DNA of 64,000 bases from an uncultured Bacilli bacterium (GTDB lineage: Bacteria > Bacillota_I > Bacilli_A > RF39 > UBA660): contig CAKPLX010000001.1 in NCBI GenBank assembly GCA_934167785.1, positions 1-64,000 of the forward strand, in the 5' to 3' direction. The notes beneath the pieces are model-generated. The model did not search any database and was not told the origin of the DNA. It was given only the letters and a program-made list of their open reading frames with translations. The position numbers and the translations under genes were made by a program. Of the stretch, positions 1 to 6,417 are shown in pieces (position 1 is the first letter of the stretch; each line of letters starts with the position of its first letter).

Positions 1-65
1 AATCATTAAAAGAAGTTATTGATAAAGTAAAAAGTATGGGTCTTAACTTTAGAGATGACGATTAA
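1..65 (+). CDS. rpoA: RNA polymerase alpha subunit, C-terminal end (partial)
   Basis: The frame that begins at base 3 encodes about 20 residues and ends with TAA at 63-65. The peptide ends in FRDDD, after a stretch resembling the last helix of the alpha C-terminal domain (SLKEVIDKVKSMGL). It lies 16 bases before rplQ, and rpoA-rplQ is the usual order at the end of the large ribosomal protein operon in Firmicutes. The 5' part of the gene is outside the window. The call rests on this short match plus the neighbour. Confidence 0.85.
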   Translation, partial: SLKEVIDKVKSMGLNFRDDD

Positions 66-81
66 TTAGAAGGAGGAAATT

Positions 82-423
82 ATGGCTTATAGAAAATTAG
101 GTAGAGATAACAAACATAGAAGAAGTATGTTAGCAAGCCTAACAAAACAACTAATCTTAAATGAAAGCATTACAACTACTGAAACTAGAGCAAAAGAAGT
201 AAGAAAATGCTTTGATAAGATGGTTACTTACGGAAAGAAAAATACTTTAGTATCTCGTAGACTTGCTTTAGCATTCCTACATAATGATGAAGAATGTGTA
301 AACAAAGTATTCAATGACCTTGCCAAAAGATATGAAGATAGACAAGGTGGATATACAAGAATTATTAAAACAGAAGAAAGACGTGGAGATAACGCTTTAA
401 TGGTTGTTTTAAAATTAGTTTAA
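82..423 (+). CDS. rplQ: 50S ribosomal protein L17
   Basis: L17 is a structural protein of the large ribosomal subunit. The 113-residue product has the normal bacterial length and the family N-terminus [17 protein letters not shown], the central [12 protein letters not shown] segment and the [17 protein letters not shown] region. The start follows a strong ribosome binding site, AGGAGG at 71-76, five bases before ATG. It is co-transcribed with rpoA and is the last gene of the operon, because a strong hairpin terminator follows at 431-464. Nothing unusual is seen. Confidence 0.98.
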   Translation: MAYRKLGRDNKHRRSMLASLTKQLILNESITTTETRAKEVRKCFDKMVTYGKKNTLVSRRLALAFLHNDEECVNKVFNDLAKRYEDRQGGYTRIIKTEERRGDNALMVVLKLV

Positions 424-430
424 TTTTATC

Positions 431-464
431 AAAAAAGGGTTTTCCGGTTAGGAAAACCTTTTTT
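431..464 (+). terminator. Rho-independent terminator after rplQ
   Basis: The arms GGTTTTCC (438-445) and GGAAAACC (451-458) form an 8-bp stem with a five-base loop, preceded by an A run and followed by six T. It closes the ribosomal protein operon. Confidence 0.9.
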
Positions 465-472
465 GGTTCTTT

Positions 473-650
473 GGGTTCTTCGAAATTCGATGGACTCAGC
501 AAAATGCATTCGTTATAAATTTACTTAATATTAATTTGAAATTTTTTAAGAATGATTTAGTTTTTTTAAGTTTTAAGAAATAAAATATGATAAAAATCAC
601 ATCTAAAATTTAGATGTGATTTTTTAGGCCCACCAAATTTCGAAGAACCC
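473..650. repeat. MITE-like element with 15-bp terminal inverted repeats
   Basis: The 15-mer GGGTTCTTCGAAATT at 473-487 is matched exactly, in inverse orientation, at 636-650. Similarity continues inward (TGG shared a few bases further). The 178-bp unit has no open reading frame but contains a perfect hairpin at 592-624. I found no matching 8-base target duplication outside the ends (left GGTTCTTT, right TACAAACT). The size and the GGGTTCTTCG ends suggest a non-autonomous insertion element. From memory they resemble ISL3-type ends, but this is not checked. It fills most of the 355-bp gap between rplQ and the sigma-factor gene; no gene is seen in the gap. Confidence 0.5.
592..624. terminator. 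Perfect hairpin inside the inverted-repeat element
   Basis: The 16-base arms 592-607 and 609-624 are perfectly complementary (AAAAATCACATCTAAA), with almost no loop and flanking A and T runs, so it could stop transcription in both directions. It lies between the two terminal repeats of the element at 473-650 and is probably part of it. Confidence 0.6.
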
Positions 651-778
651 TACAAACTATTGTAAGTAGTATGGTGCTTTTTTATTAGTTTATAAATTTG
701 TAAACTAAAGGTAATAACAAAAAAAGATGCCCAAAATAATGTTATAATAATACATATTACAAAAAAGGAAATAGTACT

Positions 779-2140
779 ATGGAAATAAAAAAAGAAAAAA
801 ATCAATCCAAAAACGAAATAAATAATTTGAAAAAAAAGAACTATTCTGAAGAATTAAAAAATCTTACTTCACTTCTAGACAAACCTTTATTATCTACTGA
901 AGAAGTAAGTTTAGCAATTCAAAAAATGAAAACTGGAGATCAATGTGCAAAAAATCTTTTGATTGAAAGAAATATGCGACTTGTATTAAGCATAGCTAGA
1001 AAGTACATTGGTAGAGGATTAACTATTTTAGAATTGTTTCATGAAGGAATTATTGGATTAATCACTGCTTTAAATAAGTTTGATGCCCAAAAAGGTACGC
1101 AATTTTCAACCTATGCTACTCCGTGGATTACACAATCAATTGCTAGAGCAGTACAGACCAAAATTAATCCTATTCATATTCCATATCTCCAAAAAGAGAG
1201 ACAAAAACAACTTTTAAAGGTAATCAAACAATTACAAGAAAAATTAGAAAGAAATCCTACCGATGAAGAAATCGCAGCAGAAATGAAGATTTCTCATACT
1301 GAAGTTGATCAAATAAAAAGCCTTTTTTACAGTGTAACAAGTATTAATGAAACAATAAAAAATTCAGATGATACTGAATTAGGAGACCTAATTGCGGATG
1401 ATGCAACACATTTTGAAGAAGAAATTATAACAAATGAAAAAAAAGAAGCCGTAAGACGTTTAATATATAATTCTGGCTTAACTGAACAAGAAAGAAGTAT
1501 TATTCTGCTAAGATTTGGTTTTTATGATGAACAAGTTCATTCTTTATCAGACATCGCTAAGAAATATAATCTAACTCCCCAAAGAATCAATCAAGTCGAA
1601 ATAAAAGCACTCCGCAAACTAAGAGATACTAAAAATATTGAGGATTTTGCCATATACATGGATAATCCAGAAAGTTGCTTAGAAAATTTAAAACAATTCA
1701 AGAGAAACAAGGAAAATAAAAAGGAAAAGAAGACTAAAATTATAGAAAATATTCAGAAAGAAAGTGAACCAAAAATGATTAAGGAAAATAGGAATGATAA
1801 TAAAGAAGAAAAATTAGAAAATATTAAAACGAGAAAAACAAAAAAAGAAGATTCTGTCAAAATATTAGAAATATTTAACACAGAAGAGTTCATAGAGATA
1901 ACTAGAAAAAAGCCGTTAAAAGAATGCGTTATTTTATCTTTAAAATTAGGATACATTGATAACAAATATTATTCAACATCTGCTATTGCTAATTTTTTAG
2001 GTATTGAAAAAGAAGAAGTAGTTTCTATTTTAAAAAAAGAAATAAAAAATTATTCTACTAAATTGTTAGACCAAATTGATGACGAAATAGAAGACATTCC
2101 TCCTGAACGGGGATATACCAAAAAGTTAAGTAAAATTTAG
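779..2140 (+). CDS. Sigma-70 family sigma factor with two region-4-like domains
   Basis: The first ~290 residues are a normal RpoD-like core. Region 2 (about 60-130) includes LFHEGIIGLITALNKFD and FSTYATPWITQSI; region 3 follows; region 4 (about 235-290) has the helix-turn-helix SLSDIAKKYNLTPQRINQVE. A Lys/Glu-rich linker of about 80 residues comes next. The last ~80 residues then repeat the region-4 pattern: ERSIILLRFGFYDEQ...SLSDIAKKYNLT in the first copy is mirrored by ECVILSLKLGYIDNK...STSAIANFLGIE in the second. At 453 residues it is long for the family. ATG 779 has AAAGGA at 765-770 and a nearby TATAAT-like box. It could be the primary sigma factor or a group-2 paralogue; the role of the extra domain is unknown. 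Confidence 0.85.
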   Translation: MEIKKEKNQSKNEINNLKKKNYSEELKNLTSLLDKPLLSTEEVSLAIQKMKTGDQCAKNLLIERNMRLVLSIARKYIGRGLTILELFHEGIIGLITALNKFDAQKGTQFSTYATPWITQSIARAVQTKINPIHIPYLQKERQKQLLKVIKQLQEKLERNPTDEEIAAEMKISHTEVDQIKSLFYSVTSINETIKNSDDTELGDLIADDATHFEEEIITNEKKEAVRRLIYNSGLTEQERSIILLRFGFYDEQVHSLSDIAKKYNLTPQRINQVEIKALRKLRDTKNIEDFAIYMDNPESCLENLKQFKRNKENKKEKKTKIIENIQKESEPKMIKENRNDNKEEKLENIKTRKTKKEDSVKILEIFNTEEFIEITRKKPLKECVILSLKLGYIDNKYYSTSAIANFLGIEKEEVVSILKKEIKNYSTKLLDQIDDEIEDIPPERGYTKKLSKI

Positions 2141-2228
2141 AATTATCAATTTAGAGTAACAATATCTAACTTTCAGATTTTTCTGGTTTACAACCTTATC
2201 CTAAGAAACACTTCTATTGTATAAATTA

Positions 2229-2257
2229 TTGCCAAATAAAGAAAAAATAGGTATAAT
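2229..2257 (+). promoter_or_regulatory. SigA-type promoter for the pilin-like gene
   Basis: TTGCCA (2229-2234), a 17-base spacer and TATAAT (2252-2257), 24 bases before the ATG at 2282. Only one base differs from the SigA consensus. Confidence 0.75.
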
Positions 2258-2281
2258 ACTAGTAGAATAGAGGGTGGTATA

Positions 2282-2716
2282 ATGAAAAAAATAGGAAATT
2301 CTGGTTTTGCAATCACAGGTATCTTATATACCTTATTTATTATGTTTATTTTAATTACTTTTTCAATTTTAGCAGAATTAAGATACAAAAACCAGATGTT
2401 ACAAAAATCTACCGAAAAGTTAGAAGAAAGTTACAAAGGCATTGATGTAACAAACGACAATACGAAAGGTGTTATAGCATGTCAGAATCAAAGAAAAGCA
2501 TTAGTTAAAGGAAAATATATATTTAATTTTAACTCTGATGGAACTTCAATCACTTGTGTTACATATTTAAATAAAGGCACAATTTTCTCAAAGGAAACAA
2601 TAACTTTTACACAAGAAATTTGTAATCGCTATTCTTATGAATTCAACTTTCAAAATGAAAGTGCCAAGTTAAAAATGACATTAACAAAAGTTTATAGCTT
2701 TGAGGAGATAAGTTAA
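2282..2716 (+). CDS. Pilin-like secreted or membrane protein
   Basis: The product has 144 residues. The N-terminus is KKIGNSGFAITG followed by about 20 hydrophobic residues, the layout of a type IV prepilin: a short basic leader, Gly-Phe cleavage point and one long helix. The Glu usually found at mature position 5 is replaced by Gly, so normal pilus assembly is uncertain. The rest is a small polar domain with three Cys (in CQNQ, TCVT and EICNRY). The start follows AGGGTGGT. The gene is the first of a two-gene unit with the WG-repeat gene, one base apart. Other pilin-like genes lie at 12324-14109. Function is inferred only from the N-terminal architecture. Confidence 0.5.
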   Translation: MKKIGNSGFAITGILYTLFIMFILITFSILAELRYKNQMLQKSTEKLEESYKGIDVTNDNTKGVIACQNQRKALVKGKYIFNFNSDGTSITCVTYLNKGTIFSKETITFTQEICNRYSYEFNFQNESAKLKMTLTKVYSFEEIS

Positions 2717-2717
2717 A

Positions 2718-3335
2718 ATGAAACAGATAAATTTAGGAAAAATAATATGGGTCTCATCATCTTTTTTATTATTAATCGTAATTTTGCTAATGGTTATCGA
2801 TTATAAAGTACATTACCAATATTTAACCCAAAAAGAATTATATTTTTATGAGTGCAGTGGTAATTTATGCGTATCAGAAATTAAGGAACCAGAAAAATTA
2901 ATGTATTCTAAATATAACTGTAATGAAAAAGAGTGTCCATATTTGAAAAAAGAGTTAAATGACAGTTATGCACTATTAGAATATGAAAATCAAAAAAATA
3001 AAATATTATTTAATTATCGTACTGGAGAACAAATAACAACTCAATATGAAGATTATTTTTTCTTGAATCAAGACTATATTATTGTATTGAAAGAAGAAAA
3101 ACAAGGAATAATTAATAAAAATGGAAGATTAGTTGTACCACTCGAATATGAACAAGTAGGTTTAAAAAACAATGACAGCTTATCGGGATATAATTTTCAA
3201 GAAATTATTGTGAAAAAAAACGGCACATATGGAATTATAAATTATAATACAGGAGCCATTATAGAAGAATTAAAATATTCTGAATCAAACTTAAATGATC
3301 TATTAGTAAAATTAAAGAAAGAGTCTAATACTTAA
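2718..3335 (+). CDS. Membrane-anchored WG-repeat protein
   Basis: The product has 205 residues with one transmembrane segment near residues 9-27 and the bulk predicted outside the cell. The C-terminal half carries WG (KWG)-type beta repeats: QGIINKNGRLVVPLEYEQV and, about 40 residues later, YGIINYNTGAIIEELKY. A cysteine-rich patch lies at about 45-75 (YECSGNLC, YNCNEKECPY). WG repeats are common in surface proteins of low-GC Gram-positives and are thought to mediate binding; no catalytic residues are visible. The gene starts one base after the pilin-like gene, so the two are probably made together. A terminator follows at 3314. Confidence 0.65.
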   Translation: MKQINLGKIIWVSSSFLLLIVILLMVIDYKVHYQYLTQKELYFYECSGNLCVSEIKEPEKLMYSKYNCNEKECPYLKKELNDSYALLEYENQKNKILFNYRTGEQITTQYEDYFFLNQDYIIVLKEEKQGIINKNGRLVVPLEYEQVGLKNNDSLSGYNFQEIIVKKNGTYGIINYNTGAIIEELKYSESNLNDLLVKLKKESNT

Positions 3336-3346
3336 CTCTTTCTTTT
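3314..3346 (+). terminator. Terminator after the WG-repeat gene
   Basis: AAAGAAAGAGT (3314-3324) pairs with ACTCTTTCTTT (3335-3345), followed by T. The left arm overlaps the last codons of the gene. It lies between convergent genes and may work in both directions. Confidence 0.8.
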
Positions 3347-3350
3347 GTGG

Positions 3351-4049
3351 TTAAACAATGATTTTTTTAGCATGTTTTTTTAACTTATATGTTTTAGTTA
3401 AAAGAATTTCCAATTGCATAGAACAAAATTCAGTACTAATAGTATCAATTTGATTATCAAACAAATAAATTAAATTATAACAAGTACAATTGCATAAACA
3501 AATTAATCTTAATAGTTGATATATTTTTTTTGTATCATCTAGATTAGCAATTTCATTTTTTTCAAATAAATCTGTTAAATCAAGATTAGATTTTAATATT
3601 ATTTTTTTAAAACTACTAATCATTATTTTTTGAAATTCTTCAAAAAAATAATCTAAATATTGGTTATCTCTTATATATTTTTTAGAGTATATCAATTCTC
3701 TAGATTGTGGATTGTTAATTAAACAGTCCAATATAATATTTCGGTTTAATTTTATAAACCAAAATTCTCGATCAAAATTTTCTATAATATATTTTAATGT
3801 TTCCAACAATTGTTCTTCACTACTTAAAAACTTCTTTTTTTCTAAACTAGAGGAGTGAGGGATAACTTTAAAATCATCCAAATTTTCGGTGATCTTGTCT
3901 AATTTATGATGAATAAGTAAAAAATAAAGGGTAATATTTATTTCAGTATAATTATTTAGTAATAATTCTTCGATTTTTCTTTTTTTAATATTATTTTTCA
4001 TTTTCTTTGCTAAAAACTCAGCAAATTCACCTCCTATTTTACCGCGCAT
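3351..4049 (-). CDS. Uncharacterised protein
   Basis: I do not recognise this 232-residue protein. It is rich in Leu, Ile, Lys and Asn and looks all-helical, with no signal peptide or clear transmembrane helix. Four cysteines cluster late (LICLCNCTCYN). The start is uncertain. ATG 4049 has no ribosome binding site before it, while a good GGAGGTG lies 15-21 bases inside the frame with no usable start codon at the right distance. The next in-frame ATG, about 26 bases after that site, is another option. It stands alone between the WG-repeat gene (convergent) and cotE (divergent). Confidence 0.5.
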   Translation of the reverse strand: MRGKIGGEFAEFLAKKMKNNIKKRKIEELLLNNYTEINITLYFLLIHHKLDKITENLDDFKVIPHSSSLEKKKFLSSEEQLLETLKYIIENFDREFWFIKLNRNIILDCLINNPQSRELIYSKKYIRDNQYLDYFFEEFQKIMISSFKKIILKSNLDLTDLFEKNEIANLDDTKKIYQLLRLICLCNCTCYNLIYLFDNQIDTISTEFCSMQLEILLTKTYKLKKHAKKIIV

Positions 4050-4375
4050 TATCTATTCTATCGAATATTAAGGCTCAATAAAATCAAAATATTATAAAAG
4101 GAGGCGTAAACGATGTGAATTAAAATAAGTTAACTATTAGTATAAAAAAATTTAATTTATCTAAGCCTTTTATTTGATTTTTTCTAATATATATTTAAGA
4201 AAAGAAGTTTAAAGTATTTTTATAAATAATTAACATTTCATTCAATCATCAATATTAATTAAAATGAAGATGAATAAAAATATATATCCTTGAAGGATTA
4301 AAACATAATAAATTTTTCAAATAAAGGTTCTTTATTATCTCCTTTTACATAGATTACATTAGAGGGGTGATAATA
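4050..4375. other. Non-coding gap upstream of cotE
   Basis: This AT-rich stretch of 326 bases has no open reading frame of note. It contains an isolated strong ribosome binding site, AAAGGAGG at 4097-4104, with an ATG at the right distance (4113) that is followed immediately by TGA; this may be a gene relic. The promoter for cotE should lie near its right end (CATAGATT at 4348-4355 is a weak SigE-like -10 candidate, without a convincing -35). Confidence 0.4.
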
Positions 4376-4948
4376 TTGTCAGCTTTTAAGGAAATAGTTA
4401 CAAAAGCAATTATTGGTAAAGGCAAAAAATATTATAAAAATTCTTATACCATTGAAACCGAAAATATTCCAACAACGGTTTTAGGATGTTGGGTAATCAA
4501 TCATAAATTTAAAGGCTCTGAAGTAGGAGGAAAGATTGTAGTAGATGGTAGTTTTGATGTAAATATTTGGTATTCTTATGACAACGATACTAAAACGACG
4601 GTTATTACAAAAAAAATTCCATATAGTGAATCTGTAATGGTAAGACAAAGAGAAACAACAGACTCTACAGTAAAAGATATTGTGGTTAGAAGTCTAAAAC
4701 AGCCCAATTGTATTAACGCAAAAGAAAATGGAAAATCAATTTCTATCGAAATTGAAAAAGAACTAGGAATTGAAATTGTTGGTGATACTAAAGTAAAGGT
4801 TGCTGTAGAAGAAGATGAAGAGCCATGGGATGTTATAGAAGACACTGAATACACAAGTGACGTCGCTAAAGAAATTGATACTTCCGTAAAAGAGAATTAC
4901 TTGAATCAAGAAAACCAAAAGCAAATAACAGAAGAATCTAAAAAATAA
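4376..4948 (+). CDS. cotE: Spore coat morphogenetic protein CotE
   Basis: CotE is a mother-cell protein on which the outer spore coat is assembled in Bacillus. The product matches the family over most of its length: FKEIVTKAIIGKGKK near the N-terminus, VLGCWVINHKF, VVDGSFDVNIWYSYDNDTKT, LKQPNCINA and IEVEKEL-like and GDTKVKV blocks, then an acidic tail. I choose TTG 4376 as the start because GAGGGG at 4362-4367 lies eight bases upstream. An earlier GTG at 4367 overlaps that site. The 190-residue length is close to the Bacillus protein. A terminator overlaps the 3' end. Its neighbours are other sporulation genes. Confidence 0.9.
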   Translation: MSAFKEIVTKAIIGKGKKYYKNSYTIETENIPTTVLGCWVINHKFKGSEVGGKIVVDGSFDVNIWYSYDNDTKTTVITKKIPYSESVMVRQRETTDSTVKDIVVRSLKQPNCINAKENGKSISIEIEKELGIEIVGDTKVKVAVEEDEEPWDVIEDTEYTSDVAKEIDTSVKENYLNQENQKQITEESKK

Positions 4949-4964
4949 TGTAGATTCTTTTTTT
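4932..4964 (+). terminator. Terminator after cotE
   Basis: AAGAATCTA (4932-4940) pairs with TAGATTCTT (4951-4959), followed by a T run. The stem includes the last codons of cotE. Confidence 0.85.
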
Positions 4965-4994
4965 GTATATTTTTTACCATAATCATCCATGTTA
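4965..4994 (+). promoter_or_regulatory. SigG-like promoter candidate for the lipoprotein gene
   Basis: GTATA (4965-4969), an 18-base spacer and CATGTTA (4988-4994) resemble the SigG pattern of Bacillus (GAATA-type -35, CATACTA -10, spacing 17-18). The same geometry is found before spoVAC. The predicted transcript would begin almost at the GGTGA ribosome binding site, so the leader is very short. Confidence 0.4.
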
Positions 4995-5011
4995 TAAATG
5001 GTGAATAATTC

Positions 5012-5512
5012 ATGAAAAAAATAGGAAAATTAATAGTAACAATATTATTTTTAAATTTATTAATTGGTTGTAATTTGGCAAATACCCCAACATCACAAGT
5101 AGAAGATTTTTTATCTAACTATCAAATGTTGAATAAAAAAATAAAAATTGACGAAAAAGATTTATTGCCAGATGAGCAGTTATCTAAAGACTTAAAGGTT
5201 GAGTACCAAAAATTAATCAAAAAACAATATCAAAATTTAAGTTATTCAGTAAAAGATGAAAAAATAGACGGAAATAAAGCAACTGTTGAAGTTGAAGTTA
5301 CGGTATTAAATTACAAAAAAGAAATAGATATCCTAGAAAATAACAAAAACTTAGATTATCCTAAAACTCTTCTAAAAAAATTGAAAGGAACCAAAGAAAA
5401 AATTACTTACACCATAAACTTTAAAACAAAAAAAGATAAAGATGGTAACTGGAAAGTACAAACATTAGATAAAGAGGATAGAAAAAAACTATTAGGTATT
5501 TATTCAAACTAG
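5012..5512 (+). CDS. Lipoprotein, possibly spore-specific
   Basis: The 166-residue product begins with a lipoprotein signal: two Lys, a hydrophobic run and the lipobox LLIGC at about residues 16-20, so it should be lipid-anchored on the outer face of the membrane. The mature part is Lys-rich with an alpha+beta pattern and ends in DGNWKVQTLDKEDRKKLLGIY, as in NTF2-like or DUF4878-type small lipoproteins; I cannot name a family. GGTGA precedes the ATG. It lies between cotE and spoIIIAH and has a SigG-like promoter candidate, so a role in the forespore is possible but inferred from context only. Confidence 0.7.
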   Translation: MKKIGKLIVTILFLNLLIGCNLANTPTSQVEDFLSNYQMLNKKIKIDEKDLLPDEQLSKDLKVEYQKLIKKQYQNLSYSVKDEKIDGNKATVEVEVTVLNYKKEIDILENNKNLDYPKTLLKKLKGTKEKITYTINFKTKKDKDGNWKVQTLDKEDRKKLLGIYSN

Positions 5513-5523
5513 CCACATATATT
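5494..5523 (+). promoter_or_regulatory. SigE-like promoter candidate for spoIIIAH
   Basis: AGGTATT (5494-5500), 15 bases, CATATATT (5516-5523). The -10 fits the SigE pattern CATAYAHT and the -35 fits its ATATT core with one change. It starts within the end of the upstream gene and lies 23 bases before the spoIIIAH ATG. Confidence 0.45.
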
Positions 5524-5546
5524 TAACTAGAAAAGGGGAAATATAT

Positions 5547-6047
5547 ATGACAAATAAAAAAAATTTATGGTTTTTAACATTATTTAGCTTAGTATTAGTA
5601 CTTAGCGTTTATTATGTTACAATGCCAGATGATTTATTAAAAGCATCCACTAACCAGTCTTTGCTAAATACTGAGGAAAATGTTAATGCTGAGATTAAAG
5701 AAAGTGATGTTATTTCAGCATTGAAAGTAGAAAATACTTCCAAAGTAAATGATAAATTAGAAGAATTGCAGGACCAATTAACGAGTAAATCAGCTTCTAC
5801 TGAAGAAAAAAATAATGTTTATGAAAAAATTAAAACCATTCAATCTAATAGTGGAATTGAAGAAAATATTGAAAAAAAAGTAAAATCAACCTATAACTGT
5901 GAAACTTTTGCAAAAATTCAAGATACTTCGGTGAAAGTTGTAGTAGATAAGTGTGAAAATTCTAAGGAATTAGCAAACAATATTATGCGGTTGGTTCAAG
6001 ATGAATTTGAACATAAGATGTATATTTCTGTCCAATTTGAAACATAA
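5547..6047 (+). CDS. spoIIIAH: Stage III sporulation protein AH
   Basis: SpoIIIAH sits in the mother-cell membrane and binds SpoIIQ across the space between the two cells, forming the channel that supports the forespore. The N-terminus KKNLWFLTLFSLVLVLSVYYVTMPDDLL closely follows the family pattern (single membrane helix then YY..P). After a variable middle, the C-terminal ~90 residues form the ring-building domain with the conserved CETFAKIQDTSVKVVVDK-like stretch and a second Cys. At 166 residues it is shorter than the ~218-residue Bacillus protein, mainly in the linker. The other spoIIIA genes (AA to AG) are not here. AAAAGGGGA precedes the ATG. Confidence 0.85.
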   Translation: MTNKKNLWFLTLFSLVLVLSVYYVTMPDDLLKASTNQSLLNTEENVNAEIKESDVISALKVENTSKVNDKLEELQDQLTSKSASTEEKNNVYEKIKTIQSNSGIEENIEKKVKSTYNCETFAKIQDTSVKVVVDKCENSKELANNIMRLVQDEFEHKMYISVQFET

Positions 6048-6054
6048 AAACATC

Positions 6055-6081
6055 ACCAAAATAGCTTTCTCACATACAATA
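6055..6081 (+). promoter_or_regulatory. SigK-like promoter candidate for gerE
   Basis: AC (6055-6056), 16 bases, then CATACAATA (6073-6081), an exact fit to the SigK -10 pattern CATANNNTA. gerE is a SigK-dependent gene in Bacillus. The -10 also fits SigE (CATACAAT), but no SigE -35 lies at the right distance. Confidence 0.45.
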
Positions 6082-6119
6082 ATATAGATTGTATCCCCCC
6101 TGGGAAGTGAGGAAAAATG

Positions 6120-6323
6120 ATGAAAAAAATATTGACAAAAAGGGAAGAAGAAGTCTTTTCTTTACTAGTTGAAAACAAAACCACTAAGGAAATTGGTATG
6201 ATTTTAAACATTAGTGAAAAAACAGTACGTAACCATATTTCAAATGCAATGCAAAAACTAGGGGTTAAAGGCAGAGCACAAGCTGTAGTAGAATTAATTC
6301 GCTTAGGAAATATTAAAATTTAA
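6120..6323 (+). CDS. gerE: Late sporulation transcription factor GerE
   Basis: GerE is a small LuxR-type DNA-binding protein that adjusts late mother-cell (SigK) gene expression, including coat genes. The 67-residue product is a single LuxR-type helix-turn-helix domain: LTKREEEVFSLLVENKTTKEI, then LNISEKTVRNHISNAMQKLG, then RAQAVVELIRLG. There is no receiver or other partner domain, as in GerE (74 residues in Bacillus). ATG 6120 is preferred because GTGAGG ends seven bases before it; ATG 6117 is possible. It lies in a sporulation cluster and has a SigK-like promoter candidate, which supports GerE over an orphan LuxR protein. Confidence 0.85.
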   Translation: MKKILTKREEEVFSLLVENKTTKEIGMILNISEKTVRNHISNAMQKLGVKGRAQAVVELIRLGNIKI

Positions 6324-6325
6324 TT

Positions 6326-6384
6326 AAAAAATACTTATTTAGAAGAAATCAAAAAAATGATTAATCTAAGATAAGTATTTTTTT
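6326..6384 (+). terminator. Terminator after gerE
   Basis: AAATACTTAT with following TTAGA (6329-6343) pairs with TCTAAG-ATAAGTATTT (6365-6380), followed by T. The loop is about 20 bases. The right arm is also where the gerM promoter candidate begins. Confidence 0.7.
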
Positions 6385-6402
6385 CTTTGAAAAACATATT
6401 AT
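6373..6402 (+). promoter_or_regulatory. SigE-like promoter candidate for gerM
   Basis: AAGTATT (6373-6379), 15 bases, CATATTAT (6395-6402). It has the same spacing and GTATT core as the candidate before spoIIIAH. gerM is expressed in the mother cell in Bacillus. Confidence 0.4.
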
Positions 6403-6417
6403 ATATTAGGTGATAAC

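Noticed and set aside
1753..1965. Minus-strand ORF of 70 codons within the sigma factor gene
   Set aside because: It is the mirror of the Lys/Glu-rich linker, low in complexity, with no ribosome site; typical shadow of an A-rich coding strand.
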